A stretch of DNA of 64,000 nucleotides from Winogradskyella thalassocola (GTDB lineage Bacteria > Bacteroidota > Bacteroidia > Flavobacteriales > Flavobacteriaceae). The position numbers and the translations under genes were made by a program. Under the pieces are notes generated by a model. The model had not been told where the DNA came from. It saw only the letters and a list, made by a program, of their open reading frames with translations, and did no database searches. Where the stretch lies: assembly GCF_900099995.1 (NCBI RefSeq), contig NZ_FNCZ01000006.1:165373-229372 (forward strand), read 5' to 3'. This document shows, piece by piece, positions 9,048 to 18,566 of the stretch (position 1 is its first letter; each line of letters starts with the position of its first letter).

Positions 9048-9419
9048 CTATATATGTTGATCTATTAAAATAGCATTACCATCAGGATCTAAAACTACAA
9101 AACTTGCAGGTCCTGAAGTCGCTTCATCAGCTTCGTTCTCTAATTTAATAGTATTACTTTTTAAATGTTTTTGAATGTTTCGCACATCATCAAAAGTTTT
9201 AAGTGTTTTGGCGTTTTGATCCCAACCAGGATTAAAGGTGAGCATATTATTTTCAAACATCCCTTGAAATAATCCCACAAGGGTTGATTCATTTTTCATA
9301 ATAAGATAGTTCTGTTCTAAATCTCCACCAAAAACAGAAAATCCTAAGGTTTCATAAAAAGCTTTTGAAGCTTTAATATCTTTAACGGCTAGACTAATTG
9401 AAAAGGCTCCTGGTTTCAT
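9048..9419 (-). CDS. VOC-family (glyoxalase/bleomycin-resistance fold) protein
   Basis: The 123-residue single-unit VOC protein opens with ISLAVKDIKASKAFYETLGF, whose F-Y-x-x-LGF pattern is diagnostic of the fold, and closes with FVVLDPDGNAILIDQH, where DPDGN and the final acidic/His strand normally hold the metal. The first metal ligand position is not a clear His. Members are isomerases, dioxygenases or binding proteins; the substrate is unknown. Transcription is probably independent of the upstream M16 gene because a terminator lies between them. Confidence 0.8.
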   Translation of the reverse strand: MKPGAFSISLAVKDIKASKAFYETLGFSVFGGDLEQNYLIMKNESTLVGLFQGMFENNMLTFNPGWDQNAKTLKTFDDVRNIQKHLKSNTIKLENEADEATSGPASFVVLDPDGNAILIDQHI

Positions 9420-9444
9420 AATTTATTCTTTTTTGTAATACTAA

Positions 9445-9476
9445 AAGGTATTGAATGTTTGAATTTTCAATACCTT
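9445..9476 (-). terminator. Hairpin terminator of the M16 peptidase gene
   Basis: Arms 9445-9455 and 9466-9476 form a perfect 11-bp stem just after the M16 stop codon. A TTTT stretch follows on the minus strand. Confidence 0.7.
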
Positions 9477-9496
9477 AAAATATAAGCGTTACTACT

Positions 9497-12319
9497 TTAA
9501 TTCAGTAACACAGCGTCACCAAATCCTAATCCGTTTAATTTACTTAATTGAGTTTCGGCATCACCAACAATCACATAAATCATTTGATTTGGGTTTATGT
9601 ACTTTTCAACAAGTGCTTTAATGTCGTCTACGCTTAAATCTTTTACAATAGATTGGCGTTGTTTAGCATAATCGTCTGCATAACCATAATTACTAATATT
9701 ACTCAGCATGTTTAATTTAGAACCTAAAGTTTCAAACGCACGAGCACTACTTTTTAAGGTGAATCCTTTTGTGATTTCTAAATCAGCTTCACTATAATTG
9801 GTGCCATAATTTTCTAAAATCTCTTTAATCAAAGCGGCAGATTCATAAGTAACGTTAGTACGAATAGAACTATTAATTGAAAATTCTCCTGTATTAGCGT
9901 CACCATCAAATCCAGATCTTATACCGTAAGTGTAGCCTTTAGATTCGCGTAATTCTTGTGTTAATTGCGAAGCAAAACTACCACCTCCTAAACGGTAATT
10001 CATTACAGAAGCAGCATAGTAATCCGTATCAGTAGCTTTTAAGGATGGATAGCCAAATGCGATAACCGATTGTTTAGCTCCAGGTACATCATAGAAAAAC
10101 ACTTTAGAAGTTTCTGGTGTTATAGCTTGCGGTAATTCTGGAATCATAACATCCTTAGATTCCCAAGTTGTATTGATAGTTTCTAAAGCTGCGATAACAT
10201 CATTTTCTGGAATTGAACCGACAACGTGTACATTCGTGAGTTTCGGAGTTAATTTAGTCGTGTAAAAATTTTGTAAATCTGAAATCGTAATCGCATTTAC
10301 GGATGCTTCAGTACCGTTATTGTTATATGCTAAAATGTTGTTTTTACCATATAATTGCTTTGCAAATTCATTAGCAGCAATACTATTTGGATTTGCTTTT
10401 TGGCGTTGAATTCCACTGATAGTACTTTGCTTTAATAAGTTGAATTCTTCTTCATCCCAACGTGGTTCTAAAAGAATTTCAGTCACTAAAGCCATAGTGG
10501 CATCAAAATGTTTTGCTAAGGTTGTTCCAGAAATAGTGACACTATTATCTGTTGCATAGCTGTAAATTTGAGCTCCTAAACTCTCAATGGCATTTTCTAA
10601 AGCTTCAGGTGTTTTGTTTTTTGTGCCTTTGCTCATTAAGTTGGCCATAAGGTTTGACACTCCAACTTTATCAATTTGTTCTAATAGTAAACCACCTTTT
10701 ATTTCCAATTCAAATTCTACTAATGGCACTTCGTTATTTTCAATACCAAAAACTTTGATTCCAGAATCTAAGTTGTGTTTCCACACTTTAGGAATTACTA
10801 AATCTGGACTTTTTCCATATTCTGGTTCTACAGATCTATCAAAACTGCTTGCTGTTTTTTCGTAATTAGCAGCTATGCTAGCATCAAAAGTATCTTCTGC
10901 ACCTTCAATTATTTGTTCTTCTTCTACAATGGCATGCTGAGAATTATCTAAAACTAAATTTATTTGTCCTTTTGGAACAAAGCTCGTTGCAATAAATTTT
11001 TGATCCTTAATGTATGTGTTGTAAACACGCATCACATCGTCTGGAGTGACGGCTAAAATGTTTTTTACATCTTGATTGATAAAACCAGGATCGCCTGCAA
11101 AAATTTCATATTGTGCTAATTGAAACCCTTTGCCTAAAACACTAGATAATCCTTTATAGAAAGATGTTTCTTGTCCGGCTTTTATACGGTTTAAATCCGT
11201 TTCAGAAATCCCATTCATTTCAAAATCTCTTAAACCTTCATTAATAGCATTAGCAACGGTATTTAAGTTGGTTTGATCGAATGCTGTAACCATTAACATT
11301 AATTGTCCGGCTATTTCAGAAGAACTTTGATACATGCCGACATTGCTTGTTAATTGCTGGTTTTCAACCAAAACTTTATATAATGGCGCTTTTTTACCTT
11401 CAGTTAAGTATTGCGATAATACGCTTAGGGCATAGGTATCTGGGTGATATTCATAAACGGTTGGCCACGTCATGGTTAATCGCGGTGCACGTGCAAAATT
11501 GTCTTCATAAAATAAGCGTTTAGACGTTTTTAATGTTACTGGTTGCTTTTCCATTTTAGGAATATCTTCTCCTCTTGGAATTTCATCAAAATACTTTTTA
11601 ACCCATTCTTTCGTTTGCGCTACATCAATATCTCCAGCAATGGTTAAAGTCACGTTATTTGGAACATACCAACGTTTGTAAAACTCTTTAACATCGTCTA
11701 ATGTTGCATTTTGCAAATCTTCTAAGGATCCAATGACTTCCCAACTATACGGATGGCCTTCAGGGTATAGATTACTATTTATTACACTAGAATTAAAACC
11801 ATAAGGTTGGTTGTCTACACGCTGACGTTTTTCGTTTTTAACCACTTGTTTTTCTTTAGCCAAAACAGGTTCGGTAACTGTATTAATAAAATAGCCCAGT
11901 TTATCGGCTTCTGCCCAAATCATTTTCTCTAGAGCATCTTTTGGTACAGTTTGAAAGTAATTGGTACGATCTTGACTTGTAGAACCATTAGCGCCAGAAC
12001 CCCCAATACGAGCACTCATTTGGTCTAAACCGCCTTTACCTAAGTTTTCAGATTCTAAGAATAAAAGGTGCTCAAATAAATGTGCAAAACCAGTTCTTCC
12101 TGTTTTTTCACGTGCTGATCCTACATGCGCTGTTAATGCTACAGCTGCTACTGGATCTGATTTGTCGACGTGAAGAATGACTTGTAAGCCATTATCTAAA
12201 GTGAATTTTTCGTACTCGACTTTAAATTCTGGAGTCGTTTCTTTGGTGTCGTTTTCTTTACAAGATGTTATTGTAAAAAGCACTAAAAAGGCTAAAAGTA
12301 TTGATTTGATGTGTTTCAT
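9497..12319 (-). CDS. M16 family zinc metallopeptidase, lipoprotein
   Basis: The 940-residue pitrilysin-type peptidase contains both halves in one chain. A lipoprotein signal ends TITSC (Cys about 20). The inverted zinc motif HxxEH is H80-L-F-E83-H84, within GFAHLFEHLLF; the distal Glu is in the following NEKRQRVDN region. The C-terminal half lacks HxxEH and contains ESKGYTYGIRSGF, the arginine/tyrosine substrate-binding motif of the inactive partner domain. It should degrade peptides in the periplasm or at the outer membrane. It lies 98 bases downstream of an M14 peptidase gene with no terminator between, so the two may be co-transcribed. Confidence 0.9.
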   Translation of the reverse strand: MKHIKSILLAFLVLFTITSCKENDTKETTPEFKVEYEKFTLDNGLQVILHVDKSDPVAAVALTAHVGSAREKTGRTGFAHLFEHLLFLESENLGKGGLDQMSARIGGSGANGSTSQDRTNYFQTVPKDALEKMIWAEADKLGYFINTVTEPVLAKEKQVVKNEKRQRVDNQPYGFNSSVINSNLYPEGHPYSWEVIGSLEDLQNATLDDVKEFYKRWYVPNNVTLTIAGDIDVAQTKEWVKKYFDEIPRGEDIPKMEKQPVTLKTSKRLFYEDNFARAPRLTMTWPTVYEYHPDTYALSVLSQYLTEGKKAPLYKVLVENQQLTSNVGMYQSSSEIAGQLMLMVTAFDQTNLNTVANAINEGLRDFEMNGISETDLNRIKAGQETSFYKGLSSVLGKGFQLAQYEIFAGDPGFINQDVKNILAVTPDDVMRVYNTYIKDQKFIATSFVPKGQINLVLDNSQHAIVEEEQIIEGAEDTFDASIAANYEKTASSFDRSVEPEYGKSPDLVIPKVWKHNLDSGIKVFGIENNEVPLVEFELEIKGGLLLEQIDKVGVSNLMANLMSKGTKNKTPEALENAIESLGAQIYSYATDNSVTISGTTLAKHFDATMALVTEILLEPRWDEEEFNLLKQSTISGIQRQKANPNSIAANEFAKQLYGKNNILAYNNNGTEASVNAITISDLQNFYTTKLTPKLTNVHVVGSIPENDVIAALETINTTWESKDVMIPELPQAITPETSKVFFYDVPGAKQSVIAFGYPSLKATDTDYYAASVMNYRLGGGSFASQLTQELRESKGYTYGIRSGFDGDANTGEFSINSSIRTNVTYESAALIKEILENYGTNYSEADLEITKGFTLKSSARAFETLGSKLNMLSNISNYGYADDYAKQRQSIVKDLSVDDIKALVEKYINPNQMIYVIVGDAETQLSKLNGLGFGDAVLLN

Positions 12320-12417
12320 AATTATGTATTTGAGTGATGATGGTTCAAGTTATATCAGGTTGAGCATAGTTGAAAGTCGGATATGTTGCTAAACTGTATC
12401 TAATTTTTTAAAGCTAT

Positions 12418-14901
12418 TTATAATTCATAAGCATTGTTATTCACAAAGAAAATAGAGTTCACTAAAAACAGTTTTCCATTTTCCCAGAAACTTCTAAAAA
12501 GTGTATTATCTACCATGTAAATAAAACTACCATTGCCCATATGTTCTTCACCAAATACTAAGGTTTGGTCTAAACTTTTCAATGCATCTTTTCCTGCAAA
12601 ACCAGAATATACTTTGGTGTTATTTAAGTAAGCTACATTGTAGCCACTATCTAATAAACTGTACGCCGTACTACCTAATTTTAATGTGAAGTAATTGTCG
12701 TCATAACCAAAAGCCATAGGATGTGTATGATCTACTTTTGCGTTAAAAATAGCTCCTGTAATTAAGTTGTTACTGTATTCGCGTTCGCGATCTGCATAAG
12801 CGGTTAGGTTGTCTTTCTTTTCAACGTTATCTTCTTGCTTTTTATAATTTAGGCTAAAGCCATCTTTACCAGCAAAGCTTCGCAGTGCGCCATCAATAGC
12901 AATCACTTTCCCTCCAGCGCGTACCCAGGTTTTTAGTTTAGTCATGTTGTCGTCCGTAAAAACTTTTCTGTAATTACCATTCGGAAGAATTAGAACATGG
13001 TACTTGTCTAAATTTATGCTTCCAAAATCATCTGTATTGATTGAGGTTAAAGGATAGTGCAATTGCTGCTCAAAGAAATGCCAAATTTCACCATAACTTA
13101 AGGACGATGTACCCTCGCCAGAAAGCACAGCAACCTTTTGCTTGTTTATTAGTTTAATATCTGGTGAGCCGATATCGGGTGTCGTTTGTGAAAACCCTGA
13201 ATTAATTTCCGTCAACGATTGTGCCTGTTCTTGAGCAATCGTATTTAAGGTTTCTAGGAAGTTTGTAATGTGTTTATTGTCTCCTTTAGTAATGATTAAT
13301 GAACCACGTTCAAATTTATTGTTATTTGATGTGAAAGGTTTTTCTGTAAAACGGACTTTGAAATTATGTTTCAATAGCGCTGCTAAAAACTGAGCATCAT
13401 CCATAGAATTCCATTTACTAACATAGCCGTAAGTATCGGTTAACGTTTGTAGTTCTTTTTTACTTAAAAGTGTTTCGCTCGGAATTTTGGTAGTGCTCGC
13501 CATCGCTTCTAATCCATAAGCATAAGGTAATGACCAAGCTGTGATATCGTAAGTTAAAGAATCCGAAAGTTTAGCATTTGGTTCAAATAAGGCTTTTACC
13601 ATTTTACCTTTGGGCTGGTTGGCATGTACAACTAAAGCCTTATTGTCAATGTTTAGAGAACCTTGTTTTCCGGTAGCATAATTCATGCCCGAAACTTTAG
13701 ATGTTCTGGCATTTTCGAATGTGATATGGTGTTTGTTTAAAAGTGTTTTTAAGCTATTCAATTTATCTTCATTCCCTTTTAAAACGTAACTTTTATATTT
13801 TAAGTTGGAATTGTCAAAGAATTTAGCAAATTCAGTATTTAATTTTTTAGCATTTTTTGAAGCCATTTCAACCGTTGAAAGTCCAGAGGTTGTATGATGC
13901 GTTAAGCGCTCCACTAAAGTTAAAACGTGGCCTTCATCATTAAAGATGCCTAATCCTGCCATACCATGTCCACCTTGCTCGTAAGTCATTCCCATAGCTC
14001 CCATAAAAGTGGGATAGGTGTCACCATAACTCGGATAAAACAAATCGAAACGTTCTCTGGTAAAAAACAACCAACCTTCAGCATCAAAATATTTAGCGTG
14101 ATTTTTTCCAATTTCGGTTTGAAAATCACGTTGCCAATCGGTAATCACTTCATGAAATGGTTCTGCAGCAGGTGCAAAATAATACGGTTCGTTAATACCT
14201 TGTTCATGAAAATCGACATGCACATGAGGCATCCATTTGTTATAAACCTCTAAACGTTGTTGTGTTTCTACTTGTGATGCCCAAACCCAGTCTCTGTTTA
14301 AATCAAAAAGGTAATGATTTGGTCGTCCTCCTGGCCAAGGTTCATTGTGTTCACTGGCTTGTATGTCTATATCATAAGGCTGACTTGCCGTTTCATTATA
14401 CCAGTTGATATAACGATCACGACCATCAGGATTCATGGAAGGATCAATAATTACAACCGTATTTTTAAGCCACTCTTGTTTTTCAGTAAGTAATTTAAAT
14501 AAGGTGAGCATTGATGCTTCTGAGCTTGATGCTTCGTTACCATGAACGTTATAACTTAACCACACAATGGCAATATCATCTGCAGAAGATTCTCCGTCTA
14601 ATAATCCAATGTTTTTTAAATTATTTTCACGAATCGTTTCAAGATTTTTAATGTTTTCTTCGCTAGAAATATAAGCCAAATACAGACCTCTTCGTTCGTT
14701 TGTTTTACCGTAGGTTTCTAGTTTTACTTGGTTTGGAACTTGTTTTTCAACCGTTTTAAAGTAATCGATAACTTGATGATTTCGACTAAATTGTGTGCCA
14801 ATTTCATAGCCTAAAAAGTCATTTGGAGATGAAATGGTTTGGGCAATTAATGAAAGTTGAAAACAGAAAATAATAAGAAGAGAAGTAACTAATTTTTGCA
14901 T
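12418..14901 (-). CDS. M14 family zinc carboxypeptidase, exported, with amidotransferase-like C-terminal domain
   Basis: The start was placed at the ATG ending at 14901 because it begins a clean signal peptide (MQKLVTSLLIIFCFQ to LIAQ); an upstream in-frame ATG at 14943 would add 14 unsuitable residues. The protein has 827 residues. The first zinc ligands are His120 and Glu123 in VHGNEAS. DPSMNPDGRDRY and DLNRDW are typical M14 signatures, and HVDFHEQG supplies the third ligand. The C-terminal part (about 590-800) has VAVLSGEG and HVLILPNGNY and resembles a class I glutamine-amidotransferase fold, as in many large bacterial M14 proteins. It probably works with the M16 peptidase downstream on imported peptides. 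Confidence 0.88.
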   Translation of the reverse strand: MQKLVTSLLIIFCFQLSLIAQTISSPNDFLGYEIGTQFSRNHQVIDYFKTVEKQVPNQVKLETYGKTNERRGLYLAYISSEENIKNLETIRENNLKNIGLLDGESSADDIAIVWLSYNVHGNEASSSEASMLTLFKLLTEKQEWLKNTVVIIDPSMNPDGRDRYINWYNETASQPYDIDIQASEHNEPWPGGRPNHYLFDLNRDWVWASQVETQQRLEVYNKWMPHVHVDFHEQGINEPYYFAPAAEPFHEVITDWQRDFQTEIGKNHAKYFDAEGWLFFTRERFDLFYPSYGDTYPTFMGAMGMTYEQGGHGMAGLGIFNDEGHVLTLVERLTHHTTSGLSTVEMASKNAKKLNTEFAKFFDNSNLKYKSYVLKGNEDKLNSLKTLLNKHHITFENARTSKVSGMNYATGKQGSLNIDNKALVVHANQPKGKMVKALFEPNAKLSDSLTYDITAWSLPYAYGLEAMASTTKIPSETLLSKKELQTLTDTYGYVSKWNSMDDAQFLAALLKHNFKVRFTEKPFTSNNNKFERGSLIITKGDNKHITNFLETLNTIAQEQAQSLTEINSGFSQTTPDIGSPDIKLINKQKVAVLSGEGTSSLSYGEIWHFFEQQLHYPLTSINTDDFGSINLDKYHVLILPNGNYRKVFTDDNMTKLKTWVRAGGKVIAIDGALRSFAGKDGFSLNYKKQEDNVEKKDNLTAYADREREYSNNLITGAIFNAKVDHTHPMAFGYDDNYFTLKLGSTAYSLLDSGYNVAYLNNTKVYSGFAGKDALKSLDQTLVFGEEHMGNGSFIYMVDNTLFRSFWENGKLFLVNSIFFVNNNAYEL

Positions 14902-15015
14902 TGAAGTTGGTTTTATTTTGATGCTAGTAAATATACGTAGCATAAGTGAATTAACTAAAAATTAGGAATTAAAATAATGAAGAGCCTTATATTTATGCCA
15001 TAATTTGAGATTTGT

Positions 15016-16623
15016 ATGCCAACCGATTATATCCCATTTAGAGAAACTAATTATTTCTCAGACTTTATCTGTAATTATTTAGACCAAAAACCGGAATTAA
15101 ACGACTTTTATAATCGTTTTCCGCTGTTGGAAAATTTTGAAGCTCAGATAGAAGAGAAGCAATCAAATAATGATGATCACTTTGCGAAGAATCGACAGGT
15201 GTTAGTAAACACTTTATCCTCGCAATATAAAGATATTGAAACCTCAGATGCCACGGCTGAGAATATCCAAAGCTTAGCTTCTAAAAACACGTTTACAATT
15301 ACTACAGGTCACCAGTTGAATTTATTTACAGGGCCACTTTATTTCTTATATAAAATTATTTCAACCATAAATTTAACCAAGCAGTTAAAAGAAACCTATC
15401 CAAAATACAATTTTGTGCCAATCTATTGGATGGCTTCGGAGGATCATGATTTTGAAGAAATAAATTATTTCAATTTTAGAGGTAAAAAAATACAATGGAA
15501 TTCTAAACAAACCGGAGCAGTTGGTCATTTTGATACCGAAGGTTTAGATGAGGTATTTGAAGTGATTTCTTTAGAATTTGGAGCAGGAAAAAACGCAGAA
15601 CAATTAAAAGCATGGTTTAAGGAGGGATATCTCAATCATAATAATTTAGCGGATGCGACTCGTTATTTGGCAAACGCGTTATTTGGAGAACACGGTTTAG
15701 TTATTTTAGATGCCGATGATAGCGAACTGAAACGTTTGTTTATTCCGCAGATGCAAAAAGAAATGTTAGAACAAACGGCATTTAAAACCGTTTCTGAAAC
15801 CAATAAGAAGTTAGAAGACTTAGAATTAAAGATTCAGGTAAACCCAAGAAAAATCAACCTCTTTTATATTAAAGATGGTTTACGAGAACGTATTATAGAA
15901 AGTGATGGAGTGTATTCAGTACTCGATACTGATATTACATGGAGCGAGGGTGAGCTATTAGAACACCTCAATGAGATGCCAGAGCGATTCTCTCCCAACG
16001 TCATCATGCGTCCGTTATATCAAGAAGTGATTTTACCAAATCTCTGTTACATCGGTGGAGGCGGAGAAATGATTTATTGGTTACAATTAAAATCTAATTT
16101 TGAAGCTCAGAATGTGACATTCCCGATGTTGTTATTAAGAAATTCAGCGTTAGTAACATCTAAAAAGCAAGCCTCAAAACTTGAAAATTTAAATATTTCA
16201 AACAAAGATTTGTTTTTAGATAGGCATTCATTTATCAATAAAAAAGTTCGAAAAATTTCGAATATTGATATTGATTTTTCAGAGCAAATTCAACATTTAG
16301 AATCACAATTTAAAGGGCTTTATGATTTAGCAGACCAAACTGATAAATCTTTTGTTGGAGCTGTAAAAGCACAAGAGGTCAAACAAATAAAAGGATTAAA
16401 ACAATTAGAAAAACGGTTATTATTAGCTCAAAAACGAAAATTAGCAGATCAAATTGAACGTTGTACAGAACTACAAGAGCAATTGTTTCCTGGTCAAAGT
16501 TTACAAGAACGAAATACAAACTTTTCTGAATTGTATTTAGAATATGGTGATCAGTTAATTCCTGAAATACTAAAAGCCTTAGAACCTTTAAAAGGTGAGT
16601 TTTTAATTCTTAATTTAGAATAA
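15016..16623 (+). CDS. bshC: Bacillithiol biosynthesis cysteine-adding enzyme BshC
   Basis: The 535-residue protein carries the BshC signatures TTGHQLNLFTGPLYFLYK and PIYWMASEDHDFEEI in its nucleotide-binding-like core, and a long C-terminal coiled coil (about 425-500). BshC adds cysteine to glucosaminyl-malate in the last step of bacillithiol synthesis, the low-molecular-weight thiol used by many Bacteroidota in place of glutathione. bshA and bshB are not in this window. It is divergent from the M14 gene and directly followed by a PLP decarboxylase gene. Confidence 0.92.
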   Translation: MPTDYIPFRETNYFSDFICNYLDQKPELNDFYNRFPLLENFEAQIEEKQSNNDDHFAKNRQVLVNTLSSQYKDIETSDATAENIQSLASKNTFTITTGHQLNLFTGPLYFLYKIISTINLTKQLKETYPKYNFVPIYWMASEDHDFEEINYFNFRGKKIQWNSKQTGAVGHFDTEGLDEVFEVISLEFGAGKNAEQLKAWFKEGYLNHNNLADATRYLANALFGEHGLVILDADDSELKRLFIPQMQKEMLEQTAFKTVSETNKKLEDLELKIQVNPRKINLFYIKDGLRERIIESDGVYSVLDTDITWSEGELLEHLNEMPERFSPNVIMRPLYQEVILPNLCYIGGGGEMIYWLQLKSNFEAQNVTFPMLLLRNSALVTSKKQASKLENLNISNKDLFLDRHSFINKKVRKISNIDIDFSEQIQHLESQFKGLYDLADQTDKSFVGAVKAQEVKQIKGLKQLEKRLLLAQKRKLADQIERCTELQEQLFPGQSLQERNTNFSELYLEYGDQLIPEILKALEPLKGEFLILNLE

Positions 16624-16626
16624 TTC

Positions 16627-17997
16627 ATGCATAAAATTGATATTGAGCTTGTTGAAATGACCTTAGATGTCATGAAATATGTCATAGGACGAGTTTCAGC
16701 AACAGAACATAAAATTGGAAAACCAAGAAAATTTGAAGAATTAAAAGCATCTGTTGGGGAAACTATAACCGAAAAAGGAGTCGGAGGAGAGTATGCTTTT
16801 AATCTGTGGAAAGAACATTTAGCAAACGCAAATGTGCCCGTAGATCATCCTCGTAATTTAGCGTTTGTGCCAGCGTCACCAACCAAAGCGGCTATTATGT
16901 TCGATTTAATTACGTCGGCATCGAGTATTCACGGAGCCTATTGGATGGAAGGTGCAGGAGGTATTTTTTGTGAAAATGAAGCTATGAAATGGATGGTGTC
17001 CTTAACAGGTTTACCAGAAGGCGCATTTGGAGTGTTTACCAGTGGTGGTACAGCAGCTAACTTATCAGCTATTGTTACAGCAAGAGAACATTGGAGAGAA
17101 AATCCAGAATACCAGCGCGAAAAAGGATTAATTATTACGTCTATTGGAGCACATTCATCTGTAAAAGCCATGGCAAAAGTCGCTGATGTAGATATTGTGA
17201 TGGTAGATTCTGAAGAACATTTAACAGGAGAGGCTCTTAAGGAAGCTATTGCTACTTTAACTGAGCATCAGCGTAAATGTTTATTCGCTGTGGTAGCTAC
17301 GGGAGGAACAACCAATGCTGGGATTATTGATGATTTGGAAAGTGTTTCAAAAGTATGTGAAACGGAAAATCTATGGTTTCATGTTGATGCTGCTTATGGA
17401 GGAGGGGCTTTAGTTGCCGATTCGGTTCGTCATTTATTTAATGGTATTGAAAAAGCAGATAGTATTACTATAGATCCGCATAAATGGATGTTTTCTCCTT
17501 ACGATTGTGGGGCTGTGATTTATAAGAACATGGAATTGGCGAAAAATGCCCATTCACAACAAGGTTCGTATCTCGAAATCTTTAAAGACGAAGGCGCCCA
17601 TGGATTTAATCCAACTGATTATCAAATTCAATTGACGAGGCGTGTTAGAGGTTTACCGCTGTGGTTTTCTTTAGCAACGCATGGTACAGACCGTTATAAA
17701 GAAGCGGTTGAGCGTGGTTTAGAATTGGCACAAATTGCAGGACGACTTATCGAAGCACATCCAAATTTAGAATTGGTGCGAGAGCCAAGTTTGTCTTGTG
17801 TTCTTTACAGAAGAATAGGTTGGCAACCCGAAGATTACACACATTGGACTTATGAAAATCACGAAAAAGGATTCGCATTAGTTACACCAACCAAATGGAA
17901 AAATGGGGATACTTATGAGACTTGTTCGCGTTTTTGTTTTATCAATCCAGATACCACTGAGAGAGATATTGAAATGATTTTGGATACGATGTTATAA
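16627..17997 (+). CDS. Group II pyridoxal-phosphate-dependent amino acid decarboxylase
   Basis: This fold-type I decarboxylase has 456 residues. The PLP lysine is Lys286 in DPHKWMFSP. Earlier motifs are FTSGGTAANLSA (phosphate binding) and WFHVDAAYGGG (Asp that contacts the pyridine nitrogen). The family includes glutamate, histidine, aromatic amino acid and diaminobutyrate decarboxylases; the sequence alone does not settle the substrate. It begins 3 bases after the bshC stop, so the two are co-transcribed and perhaps translationally coupled. The functional link to bacillithiol is unclear. A strong terminator follows. Confidence 0.85.
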   Translation: MHKIDIELVEMTLDVMKYVIGRVSATEHKIGKPRKFEELKASVGETITEKGVGGEYAFNLWKEHLANANVPVDHPRNLAFVPASPTKAAIMFDLITSASSIHGAYWMEGAGGIFCENEAMKWMVSLTGLPEGAFGVFTSGGTAANLSAIVTAREHWRENPEYQREKGLIITSIGAHSSVKAMAKVADVDIVMVDSEEHLTGEALKEAIATLTEHQRKCLFAVVATGGTTNAGIIDDLESVSKVCETENLWFHVDAAYGGGALVADSVRHLFNGIEKADSITIDPHKWMFSPYDCGAVIYKNMELAKNAHSQQGSYLEIFKDEGAHGFNPTDYQIQLTRRVRGLPLWFSLATHGTDRYKEAVERGLELAQIAGRLIEAHPNLELVREPSLSCVLYRRIGWQPEDYTHWTYENHEKGFALVTPTKWKNGDTYETCSRFCFINPDTTERDIEMILDTML

Positions 17998-18106
17998 AGA
18001 CGCAATTATTACAATCAGTATCTGAGCCTGTATATTATAAACGAGCTATTTCTTAAAGAATATCACCAATAGCGTCCTTTCCTAATTTTTAATTAGTTTT
18101 ATAAAA

Positions 18107-18149
18107 AAGTGATTCTACTTAGATGTCTAAGTAGAATCACTTCTTTTTA
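18107..18149 (+). terminator. Hairpin terminator of the bshC-decarboxylase operon
   Basis: Arms 18107-18121 and 18128-18142 are a perfect 15-bp inverted repeat with a 6-base loop, followed by C and five T's. Confidence 0.87.
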
Positions 18150-18349
18150 TGAAAACAGTTTCAATTCGTTGTACATTTTGATGAAATTTTGTCAATTCGA
18201 ATGAATTTTAAGATTGAATGAATTTCATGATTGAAATAAATGAAATTTGTATTTAGAGTAGGAATTTTCGTTTCTAAATTAGTTGTGGATCTAATTTGTT
18301 TTATCAAAATATTTCTCGGACTGGCATTACGGAAAACATTTAAATATGA

Positions 18350-18396
18350 AGGCGCAACGATAGTATAAATATTTTAACCCTAGTAGGTTAGCGCCT
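18350..18396 (+). promoter_or_regulatory. Possible structured 5' leader of the galactose-oxidase-like gene
   Basis: The gap from 18150 to 18566 has no gene. Inside it AGGCGC (18350-18355) pairs with GCGCCT (18391-18396). A second helix, TAACC (18375-18379) with GGTTA (18386-18390), abuts the closing strand with no unpaired base, so the two could stack. G+C-rich pairing of this kind stands out in an AT-rich gap 170 bases before the start codon. It matches no riboswitch class I can recognise. It could be a regulatory leader or chance. Confidence 0.35.
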
Positions 18397-18566
18397 CTGT
18401 TTCCCTGCAAATAAGATAGTTTGTCGAAAATAAGAGCAGTTCATCTCAATTAATACTTTTTGTTAAATTTTAGTGTGTAATTTGTATAATTAAAGGGAAG
18501 TGATATCTGTTTATTCAATCAGAATTATACTAAACTTTAGAAACTAACCCAAATCTTGCTGCTATT

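Noticed and set aside
18350..18396. Known riboswitch (TPP, cobalamin, c-di-GMP, SAM)
   Set aside because: None of the conserved cores of these classes is present; only the pairing is notable.
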